A DNA stretch of 64,000 nt from Lichenicola sp964247755. GTDB taxonomy: Bacteria; Pseudomonadota; Alphaproteobacteria; Acetobacterales; Acetobacteraceae. The position numbers and the translations under genes were made by a program. The notes below the pieces were generated by a model that did not search any database, was not told the origin of the DNA, and worked only from the letters and a program-made list of their open reading frames with translations. Of this stretch, positions 33,475 through 41,931 are shown one piece after another. Every line of letters starts with the position of its first letter. The stretch's first letter is position 1. Location of the stretch: assembly GCA_964247755.1 (NCBI GenBank), contig CAXTVX010000011.1:1-64000 (forward strand), written 5' to 3'.

Positions 33475-34446
33475 TCAGGACAGGTGGCGGTCGAGGCCGC
33501 CGATCACGCGCTCGTAGTCTGCCTCAAGGTTGTCGAAGCACTCGCCGCAAGGATCCGGACGGCGCCGGGCCACCGCACGGGCAAGCCGGAACTGCAGGAC
33601 CTTGCACGTCTGCGCCATGCGCCCGCTGGCCTCCGCGACCTCGCCAAGCGGCTCTGCTGCGAGCCAGGTCGCGTGGCTGCCGAGCAGCTCGAAATTCGCC
33701 CCCGCCAGCCGCGGGAAGTGGAACGCGTAGTCGTCGAAGGAGACGGAGCCCGACAGCAGGGCGTCGAGGTGGCGATCGAACGCTGCGCGCCAGGCGGAAA
33801 ACGGGTTCAGCTGCGGCCGCCGCGACAGGTGGCCGCGCAGGATGTCGAGCGCCACGGCGCGGCACAGTCCGGGATCCCTCGCCGCAGCCTGCCGCTCGAC
33901 GATCTCGACATAGGGCGGCAGGATATCGGGCTGCGACAGGAACTCCGGCCGCAGCCGCAGTGCGCCGAGATAGTCCTCGCCGGCAAGAACGCTGCGCGCG
34001 GCGTTGTGGACGTAACACGCTTCCTGCCGTTTCCGGTCGATGGCGTCGACGGCGATGGTGGTCTTGGTGTGGCTGCGACGATAGGTCGTCGCCTGCGTGT
34101 CGGGCAGGTAGAAGGCATCCACCTCCATCAGGACGATGTGGCCGCACTCGACGTGCAGCGCCACGTGCTGATCGAGCGGGCGGTAGATCGACAGCTCCTG
34201 CACGACCAGTCCGTACAGGCGGCGCAGGTCCTCGATCGGCATCTTGGAAAAGGTGAACTGGTCGTCGCCGAACTGCTGGCAGACGGCATGGCCGAACGCG
34301 GCCTCCGGGACCTCGTCCAGCGCGGCCAGCACCTCGATCCACAGGTCGATGTAGCAGTTGGTTTCCGGCCAGCACCGGCCTGCATCATGCAGCCGGTGCG
34401 GCACGAACACGCGCCCGGCTGCGACCGGCGCGGTCACCGATCCCAT
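33475..34446 (-). CDS. DUF1839 family protein
   Basis: A 323-residue protein that I recognise as DUF1839. Features are RLHDAGRCWPETNCYIDLWIEVL at the N-terminus, FTFSKMPIEDLRRLYGL, HVECGHIVLMEVDAFYLPDT and TYRRSHTKTTIAV. Family members accompany amino acid:[carrier protein] ligases and their carrier proteins, but their activity is unknown. The conserved Cys/His/Glu content and the position after the ligase suggest it handles the aminoacylated carrier, for example transferring or releasing the group. ATG 34446 overlaps the ligase end by 13 bases, so the pair is coupled. Confidence 0.78.
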   Translation of the reverse strand: MGSVTAPVAAGRVFVPHRLHDAGRCWPETNCYIDLWIEVLAALDEVPEAAFGHAVCQQFGDDQFTFSKMPIEDLRRLYGLVVQELSIYRPLDQHVALHVECGHIVLMEVDAFYLPDTQATTYRRSHTKTTIAVDAIDRKRQEACYVHNAARSVLAGEDYLGALRLRPEFLSQPDILPPYVEIVERQAAARDPGLCRAVALDILRGHLSRRPQLNPFSAWRAAFDRHLDALLSGSVSFDDYAFHFPRLAGANFELLGSHATWLAAEPLGEVAEASGRMAQTCKVLQFRLARAVARRRPDPCGECFDNLEADYERVIGGLDRHLS

Positions 34447-35345
34447 AGCGCCGTCCTGGTTGCCTCGGGCCAGTGCTGCGGCTCGAAACCGTGGTGACGC
34501 AGCAGCGCCAGGGCAAGACGCTCGAAGCCGAAGCCGACGCAGGCGGTGTGCGCCAGCTCCCCGTCCTCCAGCCTGAGGTTCCAGATCTCGCCGAAATGCT
34601 CCATGTGGTAGTTGAAGCTGAGGCAGGCGGTCGGCTTGTCCGGGTTGCTGACCGGAACCAGCAGCTCGTACTTGAGTGCCTGGTCGCGCTGGCTCCTGGC
34701 CATGAGCGTGCCGCCGCGTCCGAAGAACGGATCGTTGGCGAGGTCGATGGCGACGGGCAGCCCGAGGGTGGCGATGACGTCGCGGCCGCGCTCGATCCAC
34801 GCGTCGCGGAACGCCCGCACCTCGGCAGGCGATCCCAGGCAGACGAACTCGCGCATCCGGAACATCTGCATGCGCACAGGATCAATCGACGGCTCGTGCC
34901 GGAAGCAGTAGGAGGCCACGTCCACGATGTGGCCGCCCGGCCGGAGCGGGCCGCGCGCCGCAACCATGGGATAGACCGGGTAGCAGGCAGCGGGCGTGAG
35001 GGCGAGATCGACGCATTGCTGCCCCGCCGTCCAGTCCTCCCCGGTCTCGAGGCATTGCAGCAGCGCCTGATGCGCGCGCTCGTCGCCGCAGAAGCAGTGC
35101 ACCGTGCCGGCGAGGTGGGGAAAGCCGTTCAGATAGCCGCTGGTTTCCAGCACGCTCCTGGGCATGGCCGGCGGGAAACGGACGACCTCCGCGTCCTGGC
35201 CCTGTCCGAGGCGGGAGACGAGGGCGTCGATGCCGTCGACGATCGACTCGAACACGCCGCTCCGGCCATACAGGCCCTCGACACCGCTCGGGACCAGGAT
35301 CCGCGCCTCGACCAGCTCCTGATGGAAGGCCTGTTCCGTTCCCAT
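34434..35345 (-). CDS. Amino acid:[carrier protein] ligase (class II seryl-tRNA-synthetase-like)
   Basis: A 303-residue truncated class II synthetase homologue that lacks a tRNA-binding arm. Such enzymes, known from Bradyrhizobium and Agrobacterium, activate glycine or alanine with ATP and load it on the phosphopantetheine of a small carrier protein. Motif 2 is SYCFRHEPS (146-154) followed by MFRMREFVCLG. Motif 3 is VGFGFERLALALL. Likely zinc ligands are Cys121 (AACYPVY), Glu166 (RMREF) and Cys269 (HTACVGFG), matching the family's Cys-Glu-Cys site. It sits three bases after the acyl-CoA dehydrogenase stop and close to its carrier protein. Confidence 0.9.
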   Translation of the reverse strand: MGTEQAFHQELVEARILVPSGVEGLYGRSGVFESIVDGIDALVSRLGQGQDAEVVRFPPAMPRSVLETSGYLNGFPHLAGTVHCFCGDERAHQALLQCLETGEDWTAGQQCVDLALTPAACYPVYPMVAARGPLRPGGHIVDVASYCFRHEPSIDPVRMQMFRMREFVCLGSPAEVRAFRDAWIERGRDVIATLGLPVAIDLANDPFFGRGGTLMARSQRDQALKYELLVPVSNPDKPTACLSFNYHMEHFGEIWNLRLEDGELAHTACVGFGFERLALALLRHHGFEPQHWPEATRTALWDR

Positions 35346-35348
35346 GGC

Positions 35349-36512
35349 TCAGCTCCTCACCAGGGACGCACGTTGCGCCACCAGCAGGATCGCAGTGTTG
35401 GCCACGATCCGGTCGTTGTTGACCATGAGCGGCGCCGACTGCACGTCGCGTAGGTGGCGGCCGATGCTGTAGGGCGTGCCGCACTTGTAGCCGGACAGGC
35501 CGCAGATCATCATCGCGTGCTGCACCACCTCGACCGCCAGTTCCGACATCGCCACCTTCAGCGCGTTGACCTCGGTCAGGAACCCCAGCGGCAACGCGTC
35601 ACGATCGGCCACGCCGTCGGCCGCATACTCGGCGACGGCGGCATCCAGCCGCGAGCGCATCGTCGCCAGCAGCGACGCTGCCTTCTCGAAGCGGAGCGCA
35701 CCCGGGCTGACGACTCCTGGCTCGTTCTGCGCTTGGCGTCGCAGGAAGGATCTCGCCTTTTCGGCGGCGACCGCTGCAATGCCGAGCCACACCCCGCCCC
35801 ACAGCAGGTGCGAGGTCGGCAGCATGGTGTGCTGCGCGATGTCGGAGAACGGCATCGGGACGACCTGCGCCCGGTCCACCGACAGGGTGACGTCGAACGC
35901 CTTGCTGTCGGTGCCGCGCATGCCGAGCGTATCCCAGCGGCTGGTCTCGGTTAGGGCCGCATCGCCCCGTTCGGCGACGATCAGGACCTGGTCCGACGAC
36001 GCGGCATCCTGATTGCGCCGCGCCGTGACCAGCAGCGCGTCCGCATGCTCGCCGTAGGAGATGGCGGACGAGTGCTTGGTCAGCATCACCCGGTCGCCAC
36101 GATAATCCGGGGCGCAGATGCTGGAGCGGATGTTGCCGCCGATCCCCACCTCGGAGGTGACGGAGGCGAGGAGCAGCTGGTCGCGCTCGATCCGCTTCAG
36201 GAAGGTCCTGTGCCAATCGTCGTCGGAAGCGCCCGCCACCAGGCACGCGACCTGGATCTGGTGCATGGCATAGATCAGCGCGCTGGAACCGCAGGCCTGT
36301 CCCAGGATGCGGCAGACGTGGATCGTGTCCGACAGGAAGGCGCCAGCACCGCCGAGATCGTCCGGCACGAGGAGGCCCATGAGGCCCTGCTGCCGGAACG
36401 CGTCGATCGCCTCGGCGGGATACCGCGCCCGCGCGTCCACGTCGTCGGCGTGCAGGGCGGCGACCGACGCGGCGGCCTCCGCCCGTTGGGTGAGGTGTTC
36501 GCGGTCGATCAC
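35349..36512 (-). CDS. Acyl-CoA dehydrogenase family protein of the aminoacyl-carrier module
   Basis: A 387-residue flavin-dependent acyl-CoA dehydrogenase-like protein. FRQQGLMGLLVPDDLGGAGA and SALIYAMHQIQVACLV are the N-terminal domain, VTSEVGIGGNIRSSI the flavin-binding loop, SRWDTLGMRGTDSKAFD the middle domain, and HAMMICGLSGYKCGTPYSIG the C-terminal helical bundle. Position between the carrier-protein gene (4-bp overlap) and the ligase gene suggests it oxidises a thioester-bound amino acid or derived acyl group on the carrier instead of a CoA ester. That role is inference. Confidence 0.87.
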   Translation of the reverse strand: MIDREHLTQRAEAAASVAALHADDVDARARYPAEAIDAFRQQGLMGLLVPDDLGGAGAFLSDTIHVCRILGQACGSSALIYAMHQIQVACLVAGASDDDWHRTFLKRIERDQLLLASVTSEVGIGGNIRSSICAPDYRGDRVMLTKHSSAISYGEHADALLVTARRNQDAASSDQVLIVAERGDAALTETSRWDTLGMRGTDSKAFDVTLSVDRAQVVPMPFSDIAQHTMLPTSHLLWGGVWLGIAAVAAEKARSFLRRQAQNEPGVVSPGALRFEKAASLLATMRSRLDAAVAEYAADGVADRDALPLGFLTEVNALKVAMSELAVEVVQHAMMICGLSGYKCGTPYSIGRHLRDVQSAPLMVNNDRIVANTAILLVAQRASLVRS

Positions 36513-36760
36513 GACGACACTGCGCTTGATCCGAGGCTTTCGACGACGTCGGTCAACGAGGACACGCTCTGGAACGACCGTCGCGTCAGCAGACGATCCG
36601 GGAACTCGACTCCGAACTCCTCCTCGATCGCCAGCATCACGTTGACCGTCGCGAGCGAGCTCAGGCCCGCTTCGTACAGATCGTCGTGCGCACCGATGTT
36701 GCGGATGTCGACGGAGAAGCGACCGAACTTGCTGAGGATCTCGCGGATACGATCTTCCAT
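36509..36760 (-). CDS. Acyl carrier protein, dedicated to the amino acid ligase
   Basis: An 83-residue carrier protein from ATG 36760, which follows an AGGA ribosome binding site. The longer frame from 36802 is less likely. The core LYEAGLSSLATVNVMLAIEEEFG replaces the usual DSL with SSL; Ser35 is the expected phosphopantetheine site. Helix 1 (DRIREILSKFG) and the acidic helix 2 match carrier proteins that partner aminoacyl-CP ligases. It is first of four tightly packed genes and comes 95 bases after the Wza-like gene. A holo-ACP synthase must be supplied elsewhere. Confidence 0.9.
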   Translation of the reverse strand: MEDRIREILSKFGRFSVDIRNIGAHDDLYEAGLSSLATVNVMLAIEEEFGVEFPDRLLTRRSFQSVSSLTDVVESLGSSAVSS

Positions 36761-36855
36761 TTCGTGGGTCCTGTTCAGGGCTGGTTCGACATCGACGGTC
36801 ACGACGGGAAGGTCGAAGCTGACCGGTTCAAAAGAAGTTGGTTGCGGAATGTCAC

Positions 36856-38049
36856 CTAGAGACCGGCATTGAAGCCTGAGCTCGAGCTGGCGGCAGGAAG
36901 GACAAGCGACAGGAACTTGGCGAGATCGATCATCGGCGCGTTCGATACGAAAATGACATCTTCCGGATGCATAACAAACTTGCTGGCGTAGAAATAGCCT
37001 ACGGGGTCACGAAGATCCAAAAGATAAATACTTGGAACGGTTGTCGGCGTCTGGCTGTCGTGCTTGTGATTGAGACGATATACGAAGCAGGCGCGGGCGT
37101 TCGCCCGGTCGTCTTCCAGGCCGCCGGCCTTGGCCAGCGCGTCGGCCAGCGAGATCGTCGTGCCGCCGAAGGCGATGCGGCGGTCGAGCGGCCCGAGCGA
37201 GGTCGCCTGGCCGGTCGCGCCGAGGGCGAGGAAAAAGTCCGCGTCGTGGGATACGTAGATCGTGTCGCCCGGCACCAGGGTCAGGTTCTGGTCCGGCCGC
37301 TCGACGACCTCCGAAAGCCTCGCCTTTTGCGTGGCCCCGTCGCGTTGCAGGGTGATGGTCGTCTCGTAATCGGGAAAACGCGGCCCGCCGGCCCGCGCGA
37401 TCGCCCCCAGAAGGGTCTCGCCGCCCGGATCGAGCGAGAACCGCGCAGCGCCGCCCACGTCGCCGACCACGTTGATGATGCCTGCCCGCCGGTTGAGGAT
37501 GGTGACCACGACCTGGGGGTCCAGCGCGCGACCGCTGAGACGGCGCACGATCTCGCGCTCGACCTCCGCCGGCGTGTGGCCGGTGACCGGAACCACCCCG
37601 CCGAACGGGATGACGATGGAGCCGCTGCCGTCGACCTGCTGCGACGGCAGCGTCACCGAGTTTCCGGAAGGATTTTCCGGACGATCGGTGATGAAAAGGC
37701 CGCCTGGCCCCGACTCGAAGATGGTGACGCCCAGATCGTCGCCCACGCCGATCGTGCCGGGGCGGCCGTAATCGCCCGCGGTGGCGCGGAAGCCCGGCTG
37801 GAGGAGAGGCACGGACAGGTCCGGCAGCGTTCCTGCGTTCACCGGGACGAGGACATAGGGCAGCGGTGGCGACGGGTTCGAGGCCGTCGTGGAGGCCTGC
37901 ATCATGACTGCCTGGCGACCGGGTCCGCTTTCCGACAGGAACGGCCCGCATCCGGCCAGGCCGGCCGCCAGCAGGAGACCGAGCATGCGCCCGGCAACGT
38001 CCGGGACGCGCATCCGCCGATGCCGCTGCGCTTTGATGACCAGGACCAT
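36856..38049 (-). CDS. Outer-membrane polysaccharide export protein (Wza/OPX)
   Basis: A 397-residue lipoprotein of the OPX family that forms the outer-membrane exit channel. Lipobox LLAAGLAGC appears after a basic start; ATG 38049 or 38013 (MRVPDVAGRM) may be used. The polysaccharide export domain shows GTIGVGDDLGVTIFE and VDGSGSIVIPFGGVVPVTGHTPAEVE. SLBB domains follow (INVVGDVGGAARFSLDPGGETLLGAIARAGG). The C-terminal region has KFVMHPEDVIFVSNAP. It partners the Wzc-like protein and starts one base before the upstream GT2 stop. Confidence 0.94.
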   Translation of the reverse strand: MVLVIKAQRHRRMRVPDVAGRMLGLLLAAGLAGCGPFLSESGPGRQAVMMQASTTASNPSPPLPYVLVPVNAGTLPDLSVPLLQPGFRATAGDYGRPGTIGVGDDLGVTIFESGPGGLFITDRPENPSGNSVTLPSQQVDGSGSIVIPFGGVVPVTGHTPAEVEREIVRRLSGRALDPQVVVTILNRRAGIINVVGDVGGAARFSLDPGGETLLGAIARAGGPRFPDYETTITLQRDGATQKARLSEVVERPDQNLTLVPGDTIYVSHDADFFLALGATGQATSLGPLDRRIAFGGTTISLADALAKAGGLEDDRANARACFVYRLNHKHDSQTPTTVPSIYLLDLRDPVGYFYASKFVMHPEDVIFVSNAPMIDLAKFLSLVLPAASSSSGFNAGL

Positions 38050-39081
38050 CTACCGTGCTCCGGCGTGCTCGATGCCCTGCGGCATCGCGGGATCGGGGAC
38101 GCGTCCCGAGGCGACCGCGCGTAGCCGGCTGTCCAGGAAGCCGGTCGCCCATGACAGGTGCATGACGACGGCGGCCGGACCCATCAGCAGCAGTGCCGCG
38201 TCGGCGCGTCGGGCGGCCTCCACGGCGCCCCAGCACAGGCAGGCGAGCAGGTAGCCCCCGGCCGGTATGGCCAGCCAGGAGGACAGCGGCGCCAGCACCG
38301 CTACCGCGGTGGCCGCCAGGAGCACCAGCGGCAGCCCCTGGCGCAGCTTCAGGCGCAGCCGGTGCTTGGCGATCGTGCGTGCGCGGCCACGTCCGTGGCG
38401 GAGATACTGCTGGGCAAGCTGCCGCAGGCTGTCGCGCGGGAAGTAGTCGATGGCCGCCTCGGTGCACAGCCAGATCCGACCGCCGGCGCGTACCGCCCGC
38501 ACGTCGAGCTCGGCGTCCTCGTTGTGGGTGAAGTCGCGGTCGTAGCCGCCGAGCGAGCGGAAGAAGGCGAGGTCGAACGCAGCGTGGTGGCCGTGGTCGA
38601 CGAAGCGCGAGGCGCCGGCACGCCGGTGGCTCGATCCGCCGTTGCCGAGCCGGCTGTTCTGGGTCGCCGCGATCGCACGCTGCAGCGGCGCCCTGCCGAC
38701 CGTGCGCATCGGCACGACGACCGAGGTGGCCCCGGTGTCGAGCAGCGCCCGCAGGGCGGTGCTGACGAAACCGGACGGATAGGCGGCATGGGCGTCGGCG
38801 CGGAGCATGATGCCGCTCCCCGGGCAGGCCAGCTCTGCGGCCAGGTTGCATGCGGCCGACTGCGTCCGTCCGGGATTGTCGACCAAGCGGATGACGGGAT
38901 GCGCGGCGGCCAGGCCGGCGACGATCACGCGCGTCGCGTCCCGGCTGCCGCCGTCCAGGACCAGGATCTCGCCGTCGAGCCGCTCGACCTCGCCCAGCAG
39001 CGACAACAAGGCCCGCGCGATGTAGCGCTCCTCGTTCAGCACCGGCATCACGACCGAGAAGCGGGGCAGCGGTTCCGTCAT
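38050..39081 (-). CDS. ExoA-like membrane glycosyltransferase family 2
   Basis: A 343-residue GT2 with a membrane C-terminus. FSVVMPVLNEERYIARALLS, EILVLDGGSRDATR, IMLRADAHAAYPSGF and GGYDRDFTHNEDAELDVRA follow the succinoglycan ExoA pattern. After residue about 240, two to three hydrophobic stretches (LPLVLLAATAVAVLAPLSSW, AALLLMGPAAVVMHLSWAT) anchor it to the inner membrane. ATG 39081 overlaps the previous stop by four bases. It likely adds an early sugar to the lipid-linked primer. Confidence 0.9.
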   Translation of the reverse strand: MTEPLPRFSVVMPVLNEERYIARALLSLLGEVERLDGEILVLDGGSRDATRVIVAGLAAAHPVIRLVDNPGRTQSAACNLAAELACPGSGIMLRADAHAAYPSGFVSTALRALLDTGATSVVVPMRTVGRAPLQRAIAATQNSRLGNGGSSHRRAGASRFVDHGHHAAFDLAFFRSLGGYDRDFTHNEDAELDVRAVRAGGRIWLCTEAAIDYFPRDSLRQLAQQYLRHGRGRARTIAKHRLRLKLRQGLPLVLLAATAVAVLAPLSSWLAIPAGGYLLACLCWGAVEAARRADAALLLMGPAAVVMHLSWATGFLDSRLRAVASGRVPDPAMPQGIEHAGAR

Positions 39082-40274
39082 GTCGTTCCCATGAAGCTCG
39101 CTGTTGCGGCGACGGCCGGCGCCGGGATGCGCAGCTGGCCGAGCGTGCTCACGAAGGCGGCGGCACTCGCTGGCGTCTCCATGAGCAGGTCGGGGTCGAG
39201 CCCCGCGATGCGACGCCTGGCATCCCCGTAGACGGCCTCCGTCATGCCGGCGAACAGGTCCGCAAGGCTCCGGTCCAGGGGGGCGTCGAGCAGGATCCCG
39301 CAGTCGTGGCGGGCCAGCCAGCGTCCGGTCTCGACCGCGTGGAGCGCCAGCGGCACGGAGCCGAACATGCTGCCTTCGTACAGCCGGTTCGGCAGCAGCC
39401 ATGCCGAGTTCAACCCGTCCTCGTAGAAGTCGATCGCCCAGTTGAAGTGGACGCGGCCGTAGAGCGCCGGAAGGTCGGTCGCACGGTCGTAGGGGCCCCC
39501 GAAGCTCAAGCCCGGCGTCGAGGCGATCACGGCGTCGAAATCGGTCATCACGTCCCGCGCGGGCTGGCCACGGATCTCCACCTCGACGGCGCCACCGGAA
39601 TCGCGCACCAGGGCCGCCAGCAGGTCGAGGCTTCGCCTGCACCGGATGATGCCGAACCAGCCGATCCGCCACGGCGGTCCGGCCGGAACCGCTGCGGGAT
39701 CGCGACCGGCCACCGCCGGGAACGCCGGGCTGGACGCGAGCTCGCTGCCGAGCAGCTTGTTCTCCAGCAGCGTCCAGCGCCGGAACCGCTGGTGGTAGGG
39801 CAGGAAATAGGCGTCGATGAACCGCGGCGAGCTGACCACCAGCAGGGAGCAGGAGGCCAGAAGCCGGCGCTCCAGCCAGCGCAGCAAGCTGCCGACCGCG
39901 TCGTCGCGGGTCATCAGCCGGTGGATGTCGAGGCACTCGTAGACCACCGGCACCCGGATCCCGCGACGCCTGCGGACGAGAACGGCGACCAGCAGCATCT
40001 CGAGCGACCGGGCGAGGATGACGTCGGCGTCCTCGACCTCCTGGTGCCAGGCATCGGCCGTCATCACGGCACGAAGCGCGGTGGCGATCCGGCGGAACAG
40101 CCGGCCGTTCCAGGTCTGCCCGATCTCGCGGCCTTCCGGTGGCGGCCGGGACGTCCCGTCCTTCTGCCTGCGGAAGCCGACCAAGGAGACCTGCGCCCCG
40201 CCGTCGCGCAGGAAGTGCCGCCGCCGACGCACCGCCGCGTCGTCCAGGTCGTGCACGAGATAGAGCAGCCTCAT
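39078..40274 (-). CDS. ExoL-like EPS glycosyltransferase
   Basis: A 398-residue GT-B-type transferase. MRLLYLVHDLDDAAVRRRR and VSLVGFRRQ resemble ExoL-type EPS transferases, where the opening carries the acceptor-side loop. VVYECLDIHRLM and WRIGWFGIIRCRRSLDLL mark the donor domain, and NRLYEGSMFGSVPLAL takes the place of the usual E-x7-E region. It overlaps both neighbours by four bases. No membrane anchor is seen. The specific linkage is unknown. Confidence 0.82.
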   Translation of the reverse strand: MRLLYLVHDLDDAAVRRRRHFLRDGGAQVSLVGFRRQKDGTSRPPPEGREIGQTWNGRLFRRIATALRAVMTADAWHQEVEDADVILARSLEMLLVAVLVRRRRGIRVPVVYECLDIHRLMTRDDAVGSLLRWLERRLLASCSLLVVSSPRFIDAYFLPYHQRFRRWTLLENKLLGSELASSPAFPAVAGRDPAAVPAGPPWRIGWFGIIRCRRSLDLLAALVRDSGGAVEVEIRGQPARDVMTDFDAVIASTPGLSFGGPYDRATDLPALYGRVHFNWAIDFYEDGLNSAWLLPNRLYEGSMFGSVPLALHAVETGRWLARHDCGILLDAPLDRSLADLFAGMTEAVYGDARRRIAGLDPDLLMETPASAAAFVSTLGQLRIPAPAVAATASFMGTT

Positions 40275-41791
40275 GTGCGGAGGCCCCCGATCGGCGTCCT
40301 GTCGGCCAGGCGTCCGGACAGCAGGTAGGCCGGCGCGATCCAGAGGCCGCCGCAGCACAGCGCCCCGGCCCCGGAGCAGATCAGGATCAGCACGACCTGC
40401 AGCGGGCCGGGAGCCGGGCCTGTCGGCAGCAGCGCGGTCGCAGCACTGGCGGCCGCGGTCATGGCGGTCAGCGGGACGATGACGGCGACGAGATAGGTCA
40501 GGCCCGGCCGGCCGGTGTCCCGACGGCCCAGCCAGGCCATCCAGCCGACGATGACCGCGTTCTTGACGACGAGGCCCATGGCGCAGAGGGCGATGCTGTA
40601 AGGCGCGAGCGCTGCGACCAGGACAAGGCTGCCGAGGGCGGAAGCCACCGACGTCACCAGCAGGTCCCGGTTCCGCCCAGACACCGACAGGAACGAGCCC
40701 GGCACCATGCCGATCGCGCGCACGAACCCGTTCAACGACAGCCAACCGACCACCGGCGACGCGGCGAGCCAGTTGTGTCCGAACAGCAGGCCGACCACCA
40801 GCCTGCTGTTGCCGAAGATGACAGCGGCCGGGATGCCGCAGATCAGGGTGAGCAGGAACAGCGCCCGGACCGTCGCCTTCTGCCTGGTCAGGACGCCGTC
40901 GATGGCAAACAGCGGCTGGAACAGGATGGCGGAGAACGAGTTCGCGACGGTGACGAACGTGTTCTCGAGGCGCTTGCCGAGGTTGTAGTACGCAAGGCTG
41001 ACGTCACCGGCCAGCGGCGCCAGGACCATCTGGTCGACATAGTTGATCGTTGCCGCCAGCGTACGGTTTCCGGTCGACAGCAGCATCTCGCGGCGGAGGC
41101 TGTCGATGCAGTCGCGATGCAGGACCGGACGCGCCATCAGCCCCTTGCCGAACGCGGTGGTGGCGAAGGTCAGGCCGGACTGGACCAGCTGGTAGACCAC
41201 GAGGCCCGCCACCGGCCGCACGCAGGAGGCGACGAGGATGCCGAGGCAGCCGGCCACGACGTTGGCCAGCACCGTTCGCATCGCGAGCCGGCGGAACGCC
41301 AGCCGCGCGACGAGCACGGCCTGCGGCTGGACGATCGCCAGGTCGAGCGGGATGCGGAGGACGAGCACCGCCAGAAGGACGAAGTGCCGGTGCAGGCCGG
41401 GCACCAGGCAGCCGAGCCCCCAGATGAACGCGAGGCAGACCGGCACCAGTGCCGCACTGGCGCACAGGACGAGCGCCAGTGCGGTCTCGTGGCAGCGCTG
41501 CATGTCGGACTTCTGTTGCAGGAGCGCCTCGTAGACGCCGGGAAGACCGACCGCCTTGAAAACCTCGATGCAGGCGGTGACGAGGGCGACGAGACCGAGC
41601 AGCGGAGGGCTGATTGCGCGTGCGAAGAACACGAACAGGGCGAACGGCAGGAGCACGCTCGTCGCCGCATTCAATCCCGCCCAGACCGTGCCCATCAGGT
41701 ACGACGGCGCTCGTTCGGCAGGTCGGGCGGTCGGTGGTCCAGCCCTCATGCCAAGCAAGCTCGTGACTCCGACACCCTGACGACCCTGCAT
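40271..41791 (-). CDS. Wzx-type polysaccharide flippase
   Basis: A 506-residue MATE/PST-family membrane protein with about 12-14 hydrophobic helices (SVLLPFALFVFFARAISPPL, FGLVALVTAC-like, LLILICSGAGALCCGGLWIA). Family features include NYVDQMVLAPLAGDVSLAYY and NSFSAILFQPLFA. It moves the lipid-linked repeat unit across the inner membrane for Wzy polymerisation. It is the first gene of the minus-strand EPS operon; ATG 41791 is used although 41749 (MRAGPPTARP) is possible. It is divergent from the GT4 gene across a 140-bp AT-richer gap. Confidence 0.9.
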   Translation of the reverse strand: MQGRQGVGVTSLLGMRAGPPTARPAERAPSYLMGTVWAGLNAATSVLLPFALFVFFARAISPPLLGLVALVTACIEVFKAVGLPGVYEALLQQKSDMQRCHETALALVLCASAALVPVCLAFIWGLGCLVPGLHRHFVLLAVLVLRIPLDLAIVQPQAVLVARLAFRRLAMRTVLANVVAGCLGILVASCVRPVAGLVVYQLVQSGLTFATTAFGKGLMARPVLHRDCIDSLRREMLLSTGNRTLAATINYVDQMVLAPLAGDVSLAYYNLGKRLENTFVTVANSFSAILFQPLFAIDGVLTRQKATVRALFLLTLICGIPAAVIFGNSRLVVGLLFGHNWLAASPVVGWLSLNGFVRAIGMVPGSFLSVSGRNRDLLVTSVASALGSLVLVAALAPYSIALCAMGLVVKNAVIVGWMAWLGRRDTGRPGLTYLVAVIVPLTAMTAAASAATALLPTGPAPGPLQVVLILICSGAGALCCGGLWIAPAYLLSGRLADRTPIGGLRT

Positions 41792-41819
41792 CGCGACGCC
41801 GCCCTGACGAGACGGAACC

Positions 41820-41848
41820 TTGACGCGGATGTCGTAACGGAATCGTAT
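41820..41848 (+). promoter_or_regulatory. Weak candidate promoter in the divergent EPS intergenic region
   Basis: TTGACG at 41820-41825 is followed after 17 bases by TCGTAT (41843-41848). The -10 is poor, but the surrounding TATTAACTAACTATG is the least GC-rich part of the gap between wzx and the divergent GT4 gene. A promoter for each direction is expected within these 140 bases. Confidence 0.3.
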
Positions 41849-41931
41849 TAACTAACTATGAAGATGAGGCCAAGCCGAAACGTTATGGCACACTCATAAT
41901 CGCCAGGCTTTCGACATGGAGCGGACCAGGA

